A stretch of DNA of 64,000 nucleotides. It comes from Thiodiazotropha sp040506705. GTDB lineage: Bacteria > Pseudomonadota > Gammaproteobacteria > Chromatiales > Chromatiaceae. Both the position numbers and the translations under genes were made by a program. Of the stretch, positions 17,486 through 25,721 are shown piece after piece. The notes under the pieces were generated by a model, which saw only the letters and a program-made list of their open reading frames with translations, had not been told where the DNA came from and made no database searches. Positions within the stretch are counted from its first letter, which is position 1. Every line of letters begins with the position of its first letter. Location of the stretch: the NCBI GenBank assembly GCA_040506705.1, contig JBEVWG010000031.1, positions 50,016 to 114,015 of the forward strand, given 5' to 3'.

Positions 17486-18574
17486 CTATGCCAATAGAGG
17501 CAACATGATATGAGAAGTACACCCTCTATTATTGTTTTTAGTTAACCAAAGCTTTCCCTTATGTAGTTCTATAAATGATCGGCAGATATTCAAGCCAATT
17601 CCCATACCAGAAGACTTATTTGAAGCAAACGGTATAAAAATATTACTTGCTTCTTCATCAGTCATACCCTTTCCATTATCCTCGATAGATATTTTTATAT
17701 TATTATTATCGAGAGTTGTGTGAATTATAATTTTATTTTTTTTATTATTATCTATATTTGCATCCATACCATTACGTATAAGATTAACTATTACTTGTTG
17801 CAACATCAGTTCGTCACCATATACTATGACATCGCAAATATGATTATAGTGACTAATTTCCACATTTGTATTACGCATTTCCCAATCCATGAGTGAAATA
17901 CATTTTGCAATAAGTGACTTGATATTTACATTAGATAACTTAGGTTGCCTGGTTTGAGTATAATCCCTTATTCTTGTTATAATATCAGCCGTAAATTTTG
18001 TTTGTTCGATTGATTTATCTATTGCATTTATTATTTCATGATCAATATTTTCTATATTGTTGAGTCTTGCTCTTAGCCCATAAAGTAAATTGTTTATCGT
18101 ACCAATTGGTTGATTTATTTCATGCGCAAGTGTAGAAGCCATTTCACTTACAGTAATACTACGTGACGTAAATAATAATTTTTCTCTATCTTCTAGATAC
18201 CTGGTATTTGCTAGTAAATTATTTTGGTTTTTATTAAGTCTCAAAACCACAACCTTTTTTTCTATGATAAATATCTCAATGACATACTCATGACAACTAT
18301 ATTCTTGTCTAATGTTTTTTAACAAAGACTTTTTTACTAAGTTTAACATTTCTAATGATTGATCTTTAGATTTAGTGATGGCATCGCAAGTAGAAGAGAG
18401 ACTACTCCCAACACTTAAATGATTAAAGTCACCAATAAATTTTTCTGACATCCATACTATTTTATCTGATAAGGTGTCGAACATTACTGTATTATCGTGA
18501 TTAGAAGATAAGTCGTGATGGTATTTACATATATCACTAAATTGACATAAAGAAGGCGTGTGTATCATTTCCAT
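17486..18574 (-). CDS. FixL/DctB-like soluble sensor histidine kinase inside the T3SS operon
   Basis: A 362-residue kinase without membrane segments. The phospho-acceptor is His151 in TLAHEINQPIGTINNLLYGL, a motif shared with FixL, DctB and TodS-type kinases. The ATPase domain has an N-box (VNLIRNGMDAN, about 263-273), G1 (EDNGKGM, 298-304) and G2 (GMGIGLNICRS, 323-333). The N-terminal 130 residues form a PAS-like sensor region with no recognised ligand motif. The start codon overlaps the end of the preceding unknown gene by 10 bases, showing tight coupling. Being cytoplasmic, it must sense an internal signal or a T3SS component. Confidence 0.9.
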   Translation of the reverse strand: MEMIHTPSLCQFSDICKYHHDLSSNHDNTVMFDTLSDKIVWMSEKFIGDFNHLSVGSSLSSTCDAITKSKDQSLEMLNLVKKSLLKNIRQEYSCHEYVIEIFIIEKKVVVLRLNKNQNNLLANTRYLEDREKLLFTSRSITVSEMASTLAHEINQPIGTINNLLYGLRARLNNIENIDHEIINAIDKSIEQTKFTADIITRIRDYTQTRQPKLSNVNIKSLIAKCISLMDWEMRNTNVEISHYNHICDVIVYGDELMLQQVIVNLIRNGMDANIDNNKKNKIIIHTTLDNNNIKISIEDNGKGMTDEEASNIFIPFASNKSSGMGIGLNICRSFIELHKGKLWLTKNNNRGCTSHIMLPLLA

Positions 18575-19401
18575 ATCTTAGATAATCCTGGTATATGTAA
18601 TTTTATATTAGTATTATTAGTAATCAAATTATCATTATCTAGATTCCAATCAAGGCACAATCCATATAGAACTGTGTCTCCATAGTCAATGCTGATCTTA
18701 CGCAATGGAATCTTATTACTAAGTGTCATTACATAAGATATGTTAAGCCAATCAAGAGTATATTTATAACCACCTATATGAAGAAATGTTGGATTATTAT
18801 ATTTTTCCAAATTTCCTTTTTTAGAAACAATAGAAATATCTGATATTGATCTTATTGGCTTATTATTATAAAACGGTATTACTGTTAAGCATTGTTTACA
18901 GATAAGATCAGTACCATATATATACTCGAAAAATAATATTATAATATAGGAACTGCAATACTCATTAGATTGCATATATTTGTGTATGTTAGTGATAATA
19001 TTGACTTGATAATCATACAAATTATCAATACTTGTATCACTATTGTTTTCTTCTACTGATTCCTTAATTTCTCGATCATTATCTTTTTTCAACTTAGATT
19101 TAATATTAACATTTGACCTTCGTGTTTTGTTCAATGTTGAATATTGAATATTGAGTTTATCGAGGTGGCATGAGGATAAATTAAGTTTTGAAACACAATT
19201 TGTGTATTTACTATTAGTACTTATATTTACAAGACTTTGTAAATTATTTATATTCTTATAATTGCTTGTACTTTGAGTTGAATTCGATCTTGCTATATTT
19301 TTTATACTATTAGGTACTGTATGCTCTATATGATTTTGAAGAGAATCAGATATCATGTTTCCTACATGAGAAAAGTTTATAGAATTAGAGATAACTGACA
19401 T
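18565..19401 (-). CDS. Hypothetical protein of the T3SS operon, between SctP-like and sensor kinase
   Basis: A 278-residue protein I do not recognise. The first 115 residues are very rich in Asn, Ser and Lys and look disordered (NSIKNIARSNSTQSTSNYKN). The C-terminal half has a more ordered alternation of hydrophobic residues (YIIILFFEYIYGTDLICKQC, PTFLHIGGYKYTLDWLNISY, DTVLYGLCLDWNLDNDN). It contains several cysteines but no known motif. It is 31 bases after the SctP-like gene and overlaps the kinase gene. It could be a secreted regulator, a divergent SctP, or a partner that signals to the kinase; the overlap favours a functional link to the kinase. Composition is extremely AT-rich. Confidence 0.7.
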   Translation of the reverse strand: MSVISNSINFSHVGNMISDSLQNHIEHTVPNSIKNIARSNSTQSTSNYKNINNLQSLVNISTNSKYTNCVSKLNLSSCHLDKLNIQYSTLNKTRRSNVNIKSKLKKDNDREIKESVEENNSDTSIDNLYDYQVNIITNIHKYMQSNEYCSSYIIILFFEYIYGTDLICKQCLTVIPFYNNKPIRSISDISIVSKKGNLEKYNNPTFLHIGGYKYTLDWLNISYVMTLSNKIPLRKISIDYGDTVLYGLCLDWNLDNDNLITNNTNIKLHIPGLSKIWK

Positions 19402-19431
19402 AATCTTATACTGGCTATTAGTATTTTATAT

Positions 19432-20055
19432 TTAAGTATTATTTTCCTTTTTTATTGCTTTAATTGAATAATTATTAGACTGATCACTGTTCCCTATAAT
19501 CCATCCTTTTTTTGAGAGTCTATCATTTAATTCATTTAAATAAGTTTTTATCTGATTTTGATTTATGCTACAAGAAAGTATTAGATCAACATCTGATACT
19601 TTTTGTAATGTGAAATCTATATTTTGGTTATGAATACTCTCTGTTAGAGTAAATATCCAAGTTTTCATAGTTGTATTGTTAATATTACATAGTATTCTAT
19701 CAAAGTTTTTCGTAAGATCTTCAATATTATTAACGTTAATATGAACCGAATCAATATGACTTATGTATTCAGGTATTTGGCTAGAGTTATTTGCATATAG
19801 GTTTAGATTGTTTATTTCAAAATAATTCCCATCACTTTCTTCGCTTTCTGATTGAAAACTCATGATTTTCTCAATATTTAAGATATGATTAGGTTTAGTT
19901 TCACACAAACCATATTCAGTTTCATCTTCACTATTACTACTATTTGTATTTTTACAATTATCCAATATAATATTGAATAGCTTATCATATTGACTTGCAT
20001 TATCTTTTTGGTAAGATTTTGATATTTTTACACCACTGTTCTCTATAGTTGTCAT
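19432..20055 (-). CDS. SctP-like needle-length/substrate-switch protein
   Basis: A 207-residue soluble protein in the sctP position (immediately after sctO). The N-terminal half is acidic and Asn/Ser-rich. The C-terminal half has the pattern of the hook/needle length-control domain: WIFTLTESIHNQNIDFTLQK, VDLILSCSINQNQIKTYLNE and LNDRLSKKGWIIGN, i.e. a beta-strand pair followed by an amphipathic helix. SctP is usually longer, but the length varies with needle length. The start overlaps the sctO stop by one base. Identity rests on domain pattern plus gene order N-O-P; direct similarity is low. Confidence 0.6.
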   Translation of the reverse strand: MTTIENSGVKISKSYQKDNASQYDKLFNIILDNCKNTNSSNSEDETEYGLCETKPNHILNIEKIMSFQSESEESDGNYFEINNLNLYANNSSQIPEYISHIDSVHINVNNIEDLTKNFDRILCNINNTTMKTWIFTLTESIHNQNIDFTLQKVSDVDLILSCSINQNQIKTYLNELNDRLSKKGWIIGNSDQSNNYSIKAIKKENNT

Positions 20056-20525
20056 TAGTTGTCTCCTTGCCGCATAATGTCTTCCTGTGAATACTCATCT
20101 TCTTTATTTTCCATGACTGAAGATCTCGTAGAAAGAGTACTTTTCAGATTATTATTTAGTAAAATATTTTTTTGTTTTTCTTTGTTCCATGTTTTTTTTC
20201 GTTCACTATATTTATGTTCAGATTCGGTTTTAGTTGTGACTTCCTGTTCATGATAATATTCATGCATCTCTAAATCATAATTCAGCCAAAAGTTTCTTAC
20301 ATGTACCCGTTCTCTGTGAGTTGGTGACTCTGATACATACTTTTCATTACAGTATTTTTTTAAAGTGTCTTTTTCATTATGAATAGTTGTTATACTTTTA
20401 TTTCTTTCTGATAAATTGTGACAGGCATCAGAATATGCTTTTTTTTCAATCATTAGCAATTTTTCCTGTACCCTAACTCTTATCTTTTGTAACCTGGTCA
20501 GTTTTTTGAGTAATTCAACATCCAT
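20055..20525 (-). CDS. sctO: T3SS stalk protein SctO
   Basis: A 156-residue, highly charged, fully helical protein with long coiled-coil stretches (LLKKLTRLQKIRVRVQEKLL, HEYYHEQEVTTKTESEHKYS), as expected of SctO/FliJ, which inserts into the SctN hexamer and contacts SctV. The length matches the family (about 150). The ATG touches the sctN stop, and the SctP-like gene follows with a one-base overlap. SctO sequences are poorly conserved, so the call depends on the coiled coil, the size and the position directly after the ATPase gene. Confidence 0.8.
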   Translation of the reverse strand: MDVELLKKLTRLQKIRVRVQEKLLMIEKKAYSDACHNLSERNKSITTIHNEKDTLKKYCNEKYVSESPTHRERVHVRNFWLNYDLEMHEYYHEQEVTTKTESEHKYSERKKTWNKEKQKNILLNNNLKSTLSTRSSVMENKEDEYSQEDIMRQGDN

Positions 20526-21859
20526 TAGGAGGCCTGTTCTTCAGTTGCTATATTACTTAATTCTGTAATTACTTTATCTAGCTCATAATGTGTATCACAA
20601 TCCTGCTTCAAAAAATCGAGTATATAATTAATTTTTTTAATTGCCTCATCAGCAAGATCATCACTACCTTCCTCATATTCTCCTACTTGTACAAGAAACT
20701 CTATTTCATAATATTTTGATAGAAGCGATCTCAATTTAGATATATAACTTCTATGTTTTGAATTTGTTATTTGGTTGATAAGTCGACTTGTACTTTTTAA
20801 AATATCTATAGCAGGATAGTGATTTTCTTGTGCTAATTTACGTGTCAGTACTATATGTCCATCAAGTAATGATCGAACTTCCTCTGCAATTGGATCATTA
20901 CTCTCTTCGTCTTCTACTAAGACTGTGTAAAATGCGGTCATTGTTCCTCTATTATCGTTACCTGACCTTTCAAATAATTTAGGTAATTCTGCAAATACGG
21001 ATGATGGAAATCCCCTTCTGACTGGTGGTTCACCGATCGATAATCCGATTTCTCTCAGTGCTCTAGCAAATCGAGTGACTGAATCCATAAGTAACAATAC
21101 ATTTTTACCACTTTCGCGAAAGCCCTCTGCAATGGCAGTTGCAGTATAAGCTGCTCTTAGTCTCTCCATTGCTGGCCTGTCAGATGTGGAGACAATTAAA
21201 ACTGATCGTTTTAAACCCTCTTTAGTTAAAGTGTGATCTATAAACTCACCAACTTCTCTACCCCTTTCACCTATTAATGCAATGACAATGACATCTGCTA
21301 CTGCATGTCTTGCTATCATAGACAAAAGTGTTGACTTTCCTCCTCCAGCCGGTGCAAATATACCCGTTCTTTGTCCCACACCTAACGTCAATATCGCATC
21401 TATAGAACGTACACCTGTATTCAATGGCTTGTTTATTGGATTGCGTTTTAAAGGAGAAGGTGCCTCTCTATAGAGTGGCACTTCCTGCATTTCTGTCGGA
21501 AGAGGTAAATCATCCATAGGTTCTCCCATACCGTCTAATATTCTTCCAATTAATTTATCTGAATATTTTATAGATGATTTTTCTTTTACAACAGTTACTA
21601 TAGAATCTTGTGCAATCCCATGTAAATTACTTAGTGGTAGAAGTATTGCATTATCCCCAGTAATACCGACGACATCAGCATATATTCTATTATTATTAGA
21701 TTTATCACTAATCATGCATTGCTGACCAATGCGTGCATTGATTCCACAGACTTTAATTGATGTCCCATATGCCTCTACTACTCTACCTTTTCGATGTAGA
21801 GTATCGATGTTATTGATTACTGACTTAAATCGTCGTTTTTTTGTTTCAATCTCAACCAT
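20525..21859 (-). CDS. sctN: T3SS ATPase SctN
   Basis: A 444-residue AAA/F1-like ATPase of normal SctN/FliI length. Walker A is APAGGGKST at residues 169-177, Walker B is VLLLMDSVTRFARALREIGL near 255-274, and the arginine-containing GERGREVGEF segment is at about 199. The N-terminal beta-barrel (VVEAYGTSIKVCGINARIGQ) is shared with the family. It energises unfolding and chaperone release at the base of the secretion apparatus. It sits between sctL and sctO, with 19 bases to sctL. The sequence is better conserved than its neighbours and less AT-biased at conserved codons. Confidence 0.96.
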   Translation of the reverse strand: MVEIETKKRRFKSVINNIDTLHRKGRVVEAYGTSIKVCGINARIGQQCMISDKSNNNRIYADVVGITGDNAILLPLSNLHGIAQDSIVTVVKEKSSIKYSDKLIGRILDGMGEPMDDLPLPTEMQEVPLYREAPSPLKRNPINKPLNTGVRSIDAILTLGVGQRTGIFAPAGGGKSTLLSMIARHAVADVIVIALIGERGREVGEFIDHTLTKEGLKRSVLIVSTSDRPAMERLRAAYTATAIAEGFRESGKNVLLLMDSVTRFARALREIGLSIGEPPVRRGFPSSVFAELPKLFERSGNDNRGTMTAFYTVLVEDEESNDPIAEEVRSLLDGHIVLTRKLAQENHYPAIDILKSTSRLINQITNSKHRSYISKLRSLLSKYYEIEFLVQVGEYEEGSDDLADEAIKKINYILDFLKQDCDTHYELDKVITELSNIATEEQAS

Positions 21860-21878
21860 AATATTACTTCTATAATAT

Positions 21879-22511
21879 CTATTCTCTCATTTCGTTTATT
21901 ATATTTTCTTTTAATAGATTTAGTTGGTCATTAAAGCTTGCTACTGTTACACCTGCATCTGTTTTAATTATACAGTCCAAAGTATCCAATGATTCATCAG
22001 CGACTATTTCCAAAGATGAATAGTTATTGACTTCATTTGTTTCTAAACTACTAATTTTTGATCTTAATATCTCTACATATTCTGGTCGTACTTTTAACTC
22101 TATTCTTTTATGTTGTTTTAGTTTTTTTAGTGCTGTAATCGCAAGACTGGGTAATATTTCAGCAGAATCGATTTCATCAGCGATCTTTCTTGTTACTTCA
22201 CAAGCCATATTAATTATTTCACTATCAGTTTCAGTTGTGTTGACAAAATAATTCTCAGTCAAATCCTTAAGATACTCTATAAACTGAGTATTTAATTCAT
22301 TCCGCGCATTAACTAATCCTTGATTAAATCCATTTTTATAGCCATTTTTAATTGATATATTAATTTGTTCTTCTTTTTGTGCTTTTAATGTATTTATTGT
22401 CTCTACTACATCGTTAATAGAATCTAGCCGAATAACCTCTTTATCTGATAACAAATAATTGTTTGTTGCGCATGTTATGGCATCACTATTTATAATAACT
22501 AGATAATTCAT
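21879..22511 (-). CDS. sctL: T3SS ATPase regulator/stator SctL
   Basis: A 210-residue soluble protein with the FliH/SctL layout: a variable N-terminus, a helical central part (EEQINISIKNGYKNGFNQGL, then VNARNELNTQFIEYLKDLTE), and a C-terminal domain ending in ELKVRPEYVEILRSKISS and SLDTLDCIIKTDAGVTVASF, typical of the vacuolar-ATPase-E-like fold. It would bridge SctN to SctQ in the sorting platform. It overlaps the sctK stop by four bases and is followed by sctN. Gene order K-L-N is as in Ysc-type systems. Confidence 0.85.
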   Translation of the reverse strand: MNYLVIINSDAITCATNNYLLSDKEVIRLDSINDVVETINTLKAQKEEQINISIKNGYKNGFNQGLVNARNELNTQFIEYLKDLTENYFVNTTETDSEIINMACEVTRKIADEIDSAEILPSLAITALKKLKQHKRIELKVRPEYVEILRSKISSLETNEVNNYSSLEIVADESLDTLDCIIKTDAGVTVASFNDQLNLLKENIINEMRE

Positions 22512-23047
22512 TGTATTTCTTTATCTAGTTGGGTTTTATTTTTCGTATTTTCTAGAACAAACAATGTATGTTTTAATATTTCCTGCGCTAATATTGAATT
22601 AAGTTTACCCTTCGTTTTAGGTAAGGAATGAGACAACCAGGGTCTTAATCTTATGCTGTAACACGATAATAAAACAGATGCACCTGCAGACTTAATGTTT
22701 TCAGAAACATTTGTAATATTTAGTGAAGAGATACGTTGGTTATTTACATGAGTATTATTCATTATAAATTTAAATACATCATTACCAATTAAATCACTGA
22801 CTTCTCGTATTTTTTTTGAATCTATCCAAATTCTGATCGATGGAAGTAAAAATATCGTTCCAGCAGTCATAACCAGATGATCAATATTATTTTTATCCCA
22901 CAGAAGCCAGGTTGGTATATTTTCAAGGTCGTTCCACTCTAGAGAATTACCAAACTCAACAACAGATTTTTCATTCGTTAGTATATAATCTGCGATACTA
23001 TTTAATGTCGACCTATATTGTCTTACATGATCTATTTCACTATTCAT
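22508..23047 (-). CDS. sctK: T3SS sorting-platform protein SctK
   Basis: A 179-residue soluble protein in the sctK position between sctJ and sctL. It begins MNSEIDHVRQYRSTLNSIAD and has the YscK-like features FGNSLEWNDLENIPTWLLWD and SVLLSCYSIRLRPWLSHSLP, where Trp-rich and Arg-Pro-Trp segments resemble the family. SctK caps the pods of the sorting platform against SctD. It is separated from sctJ by four bases and overlaps sctL. SctK is poorly conserved, so the call relies on order and length as well as these segments. Confidence 0.72.
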   Translation of the reverse strand: MNSEIDHVRQYRSTLNSIADYILTNEKSVVEFGNSLEWNDLENIPTWLLWDKNNIDHLVMTAGTIFLLPSIRIWIDSKKIREVSDLIGNDVFKFIMNNTHVNNQRISSLNITNVSENIKSAGASVLLSCYSIRLRPWLSHSLPKTKGKLNSILAQEILKHTLFVLENTKNKTQLDKEIQ

Positions 23048-23051
23048 TTTA

Positions 23052-23810
23052 CTATTCAGAGTTAGTTATTCTTAAATGAGATGATTGTTTTTTATTCTTG
23101 ATCCACAACAAAACTGTCAATGTAAATAGTACAAATACTAGTATGCTCAATATTACAAGCATATAGTCTAACTCTGCATTGTTGAGTGAGAATATACTAC
23201 TGATGTTGTTATCCTTTCTTTTTACTCCTACAGGAATTGGGTTTGATGTAAACATTGCAACCGTAACATTTTCATAGGGTAATCCCTCGATACTATTTAC
23301 AAGCAATGCTTTGATTTGGGACTCTCTATCTGTTAAATCTACTCCTCTTCTATGTTTTATAAATACTGAAGCAGATGAAGGTTTTACTTTTGACTCCAGT
23401 TGATTAGATTTAGGTATAGCAAGATGAACACGAGCTAATATAACTCCATCTATACTCTCTATAGTTCTCGATAATTCCTGCGACTGGGCATAATTTAGAC
23501 GAGCTCGTTCTTCAAGTGGTGAAGATACAAAACCCTCTTTTTTAAATACCTCACCCAAACTTTCGAATCTGTTTTTAGGATAACCGTTAGTCTTGAGAAG
23601 TTCGATTGCATTAGAAAAGTTATCACGAGAAGTTGATACAGTATAACGTTCATCATTATTCTTGTTTTTAGAAGAATATATTCCTGCATTAGACAGTAAA
23701 GCAATAATTTCGTTAGCTTCTCTTTCGGTCAATCCTGAATATAATGACTCTTCAGAACATGCAGTTATTCCTAAAACTATTAAAATCACAAGAATAATAT
23801 TCTTTAACAT
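23052..23810 (-). CDS. sctJ: T3SS inner-ring lipoprotein SctJ
   Basis: A 252-residue lipoprotein with a signal sequence (MLKNIILVILIVLGITAC, lipobox ITAC, lipidated Cys18). The periplasmic ring-building domains follow: LYSGLTEREANEIIALLSNA, FSNAIELLKTNGYPKNRFES, then SPLEERARLNYAQSQELSRT and VILARVHLAIPK, all conserved in SctJ/FliF. A C-terminal membrane helix (about residues 212-235, YMLVILSILVFVLFTLTVLL) and a short basic tail end the protein. It forms the inner membrane ring with SctD. Order I-J-K-L is conserved, with two bases to sctI. Confidence 0.96.
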   Translation of the reverse strand: MLKNIILVILIVLGITACSEESLYSGLTEREANEIIALLSNAGIYSSKNKNNDERYTVSTSRDNFSNAIELLKTNGYPKNRFESLGEVFKKEGFVSSPLEERARLNYAQSQELSRTIESIDGVILARVHLAIPKSNQLESKVKPSSASVFIKHRRGVDLTDRESQIKALLVNSIEGLPYENVTVAMFTSNPIPVGVKRKDNNISSIFSLNNAELDYMLVILSILVFVLFTLTVLLWIKNKKQSSHLRITNSE

Positions 23811-23812
23811 AC

Positions 23813-24217
23813 TTAACTCTGTTGTCTAAAGAGTTGTTGTAGACCATCAGAAGTTCTATTTGCTATGTTTGAGGTCAATTGACAATGAAACATAAATTCA
23901 TGACTGCGAGCCGTTAACATTACGATCTCACTTGGAGTCAATTCATTTCCACTTTCGATAGCAGACTTTGCGTAGTTAGCGATAGCTTCAGCTTCTTTAT
24001 TGATAAAGTCTAGTGGTTTAGTAACTGCTTTTTCAGTTACTGATGGACCTTCACTTCTTGTAGCCTCTAAATGTTCTGTTTTTACGCTCTTCATACTATT
24101 TTCAAAATTAGAAATATCATTTAGAGAGGCACCGTAGCCTATTTCAACATGATTTGATGATGACTTTAGATATGATGGTCCAACAGCATTTATTGCTGAT
24201 ATATATGAATTATCCAT
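23813..24217 (-). CDS. sctI: T3SS inner rod protein SctI
   Basis: A 134-residue protein with a Ser/Asn-rich N-terminus and a helical C-terminus: NELTPSEIVMLTARSHEFMF followed by HCQLTSNIANRTSDGLQQLF, the pattern of the YscI/EscI inner-rod family, ending QQS. It lies directly before sctJ, as yscI does. SctI anchors the needle to the export gate. The related 97-residue gene upstream has a similar C-terminal layout, so which of the two is rod and which is needle is not fully settled; the position next to sctJ favours SctI here. Confidence 0.72.
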   Translation of the reverse strand: MDNSYISAINAVGPSYLKSSSNHVEIGYGASLNDISNFENSMKSVKTEHLEATRSEGPSVTEKAVTKPLDFINKEAEAIANYAKSAIESGNELTPSEIVMLTARSHEFMFHCQLTSNIANRTSDGLQQLFRQQS

Positions 24218-24228
24218 TATTTTTATCT

Positions 24229-24522
24229 CTACTGTTTTCTAGCCATAGTTTCAAGTGAGCTACCTAAGCTACTCAGAGCAGTATGAGAACTATTAGATAA
24301 AAATGTCATTTTTAATGATTCTGCAGTTAATCTTGTTATTTGCGAAGGCATTTCCTGACCTTCATCACCAATTTCTGTCGATAATGTTTCTATTTTTGTG
24401 GCCTGGTTATCTAGTGCCTTACCCCAAGCATCAGCCATTGCTTCAAACCAACTACCATCCGATGTATCGTGATTATTAGCAGCAGTTGAACTCATAGAAC
24501 TGTACAAATTGTTTATTGCCAT
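24229..24522 (-). CDS. Putative T3SS needle subunit SctF (or HrpB2-like rod protein)
   Basis: A 97-residue, Ser/Thr/Ala-rich protein without signal peptide. Its C-terminus (MPSQITRLTAESLKMTFLSN, then SSLGSSLETMARKQ) resembles HrpB2-type early substrates more than classical YscF needles, which end in a bulky hydrophobic residue. Its place between sctD and sctI is where sctF sits in Ysc-type clusters, and no other needle candidate exists in the run. I therefore call it the probable needle subunit but keep the rod-protein alternative open. A Trp pair (SWFEAMADAWGKAL) lies at about residues 23-36. Confidence 0.55.
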   Translation of the reverse strand: MAINNLYSSMSSTAANNHDTSDGSWFEAMADAWGKALDNQATKIETLSTEIGDEGQEMPSQITRLTAESLKMTFLSNSSHTALSSLGSSLETMARKQ

Positions 24523-24578
24523 TTTTATATCCTCAATTAAATTTTACTAGTCTATAGATCATTCCATTTATATATATT

Positions 24579-25673
24579 TTAGAATTCTAGTGTCGTTAGA
24601 TGTCCCTCCTTTTCCAGTAGTACTTCCTTGTCTACAATAGATATAATTTTATGTCCAGTCGGTAAAAGTGCACCTACATAATATCTAGATTTGTCATATG
24701 TCATTACATATGCAGGTGAACCATCTACAACCATGGTTATTCTTTTTTCATCTTCATTATTATATGTACTATTATTAACAGTCTCTTTTTTATTAGTAAT
24801 TCCTATATACTCTGTATCTAATTCTACTAAACTTGGTATCTCACTTAGAGCAATATGCTTCAGTTTTTCTAGTAACTCTCTATCATCATGTTTTGTCGTA
24901 ACTATTGCAGTCCCAGGCTTAAGAGTCTTTACATCAGTTTCAACGCCATTAACACGATATAGTTCTCTTACTTCTGCAGCAAGATGATCGCCAGTAGAAA
25001 TATCTATCAGTACAGGATAATTTATCTCATCTATTATCGTTTCTACTTTTGACATTTCTTTATTTGTCATAAGAAACCCCGACAAAACAAGTTGTCTATC
25101 TTCTTTATCACTTACTGCTAAATCTTCAAATCCATTATCTGATAAAATGCTGAGTAAGTGTTCTTCGTTGGTTATTTTTATGGACTTACTGCTCTCAATA
25201 TTATAATAGTGCACCTGATAAGTTATGAGCATTGTTATAATTGTTAATGTTATAAATAAATATAGAATATAATTAGATTTTATATTTATTGCCAACTTAC
25301 TACTATTTATTGTTGACTTTTCCATACTAGATACATATTCAACAATATCTTTCCACGATGCATCTATTCTATTTCCATATGATAATGTTGTATCACCTAT
25401 TATAACTTTCGCGTACTCAGGTACCTTAACGAGGCTACCGCTTGTAACTTTTCTACCCTGGATTTCTATATTTCCATTCAATACCTGAATAAATACTTCA
25501 TTGTCTTTTGTTATAAGATTAAGTCTTTCATCAGCTATCGCATTATCCCTGATTACCATATCAGTATCCATATTTCCTGATATAGTAAATGTTGTATTGT
25601 TATCAAGTAGTCGTCTAGCACCTGCTTGTTCGCCAGTGAGAACGATCATCTCTATTTTCGAAGTTGTTTGCAT
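24579..25673 (-). CDS. sctD: T3SS inner-membrane ring protein SctD
   Basis: A protein of about 364 residues with the SctD layout: a cytoplasmic FHA-like domain (residues about 5-100, IEMIVLTGEQAGARRLLDNN, GNMDTDMVIRDNAIADERLN), one membrane helix (YILYLFITLTIITMLITYQV, about 137-156), then periplasmic ring-building domains with ILSDNGFEDLAVSDKEDRQL. It contacts SctJ inside and SctC outside. The ATG at 25671-25673 is preferred to an in-frame TTG three codons upstream. It is 56 bases from the sctF candidate and 48 bases after sctC. Confidence 0.87.
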   Translation of the reverse strand: MQTTSKIEMIVLTGEQAGARRLLDNNTTFTISGNMDTDMVIRDNAIADERLNLITKDNEVFIQVLNGNIEIQGRKVTSGSLVKVPEYAKVIIGDTTLSYGNRIDASWKDIVEYVSSMEKSTINSSKLAINIKSNYILYLFITLTIITMLITYQVHYYNIESSKSIKITNEEHLLSILSDNGFEDLAVSDKEDRQLVLSGFLMTNKEMSKVETIIDEINYPVLIDISTGDHLAAEVRELYRVNGVETDVKTLKPGTAIVTTKHDDRELLEKLKHIALSEIPSLVELDTEYIGITNKKETVNNSTYNNEDEKRITMVVDGSPAYVMTYDKSRYYVGALLPTGHKIISIVDKEVLLEKEGHLTTLEF

Positions 25674-25721
25674 TAATAACAATCACTCAATTTTAGATAT
25701 TTAACGAATAAAACAGACTAA

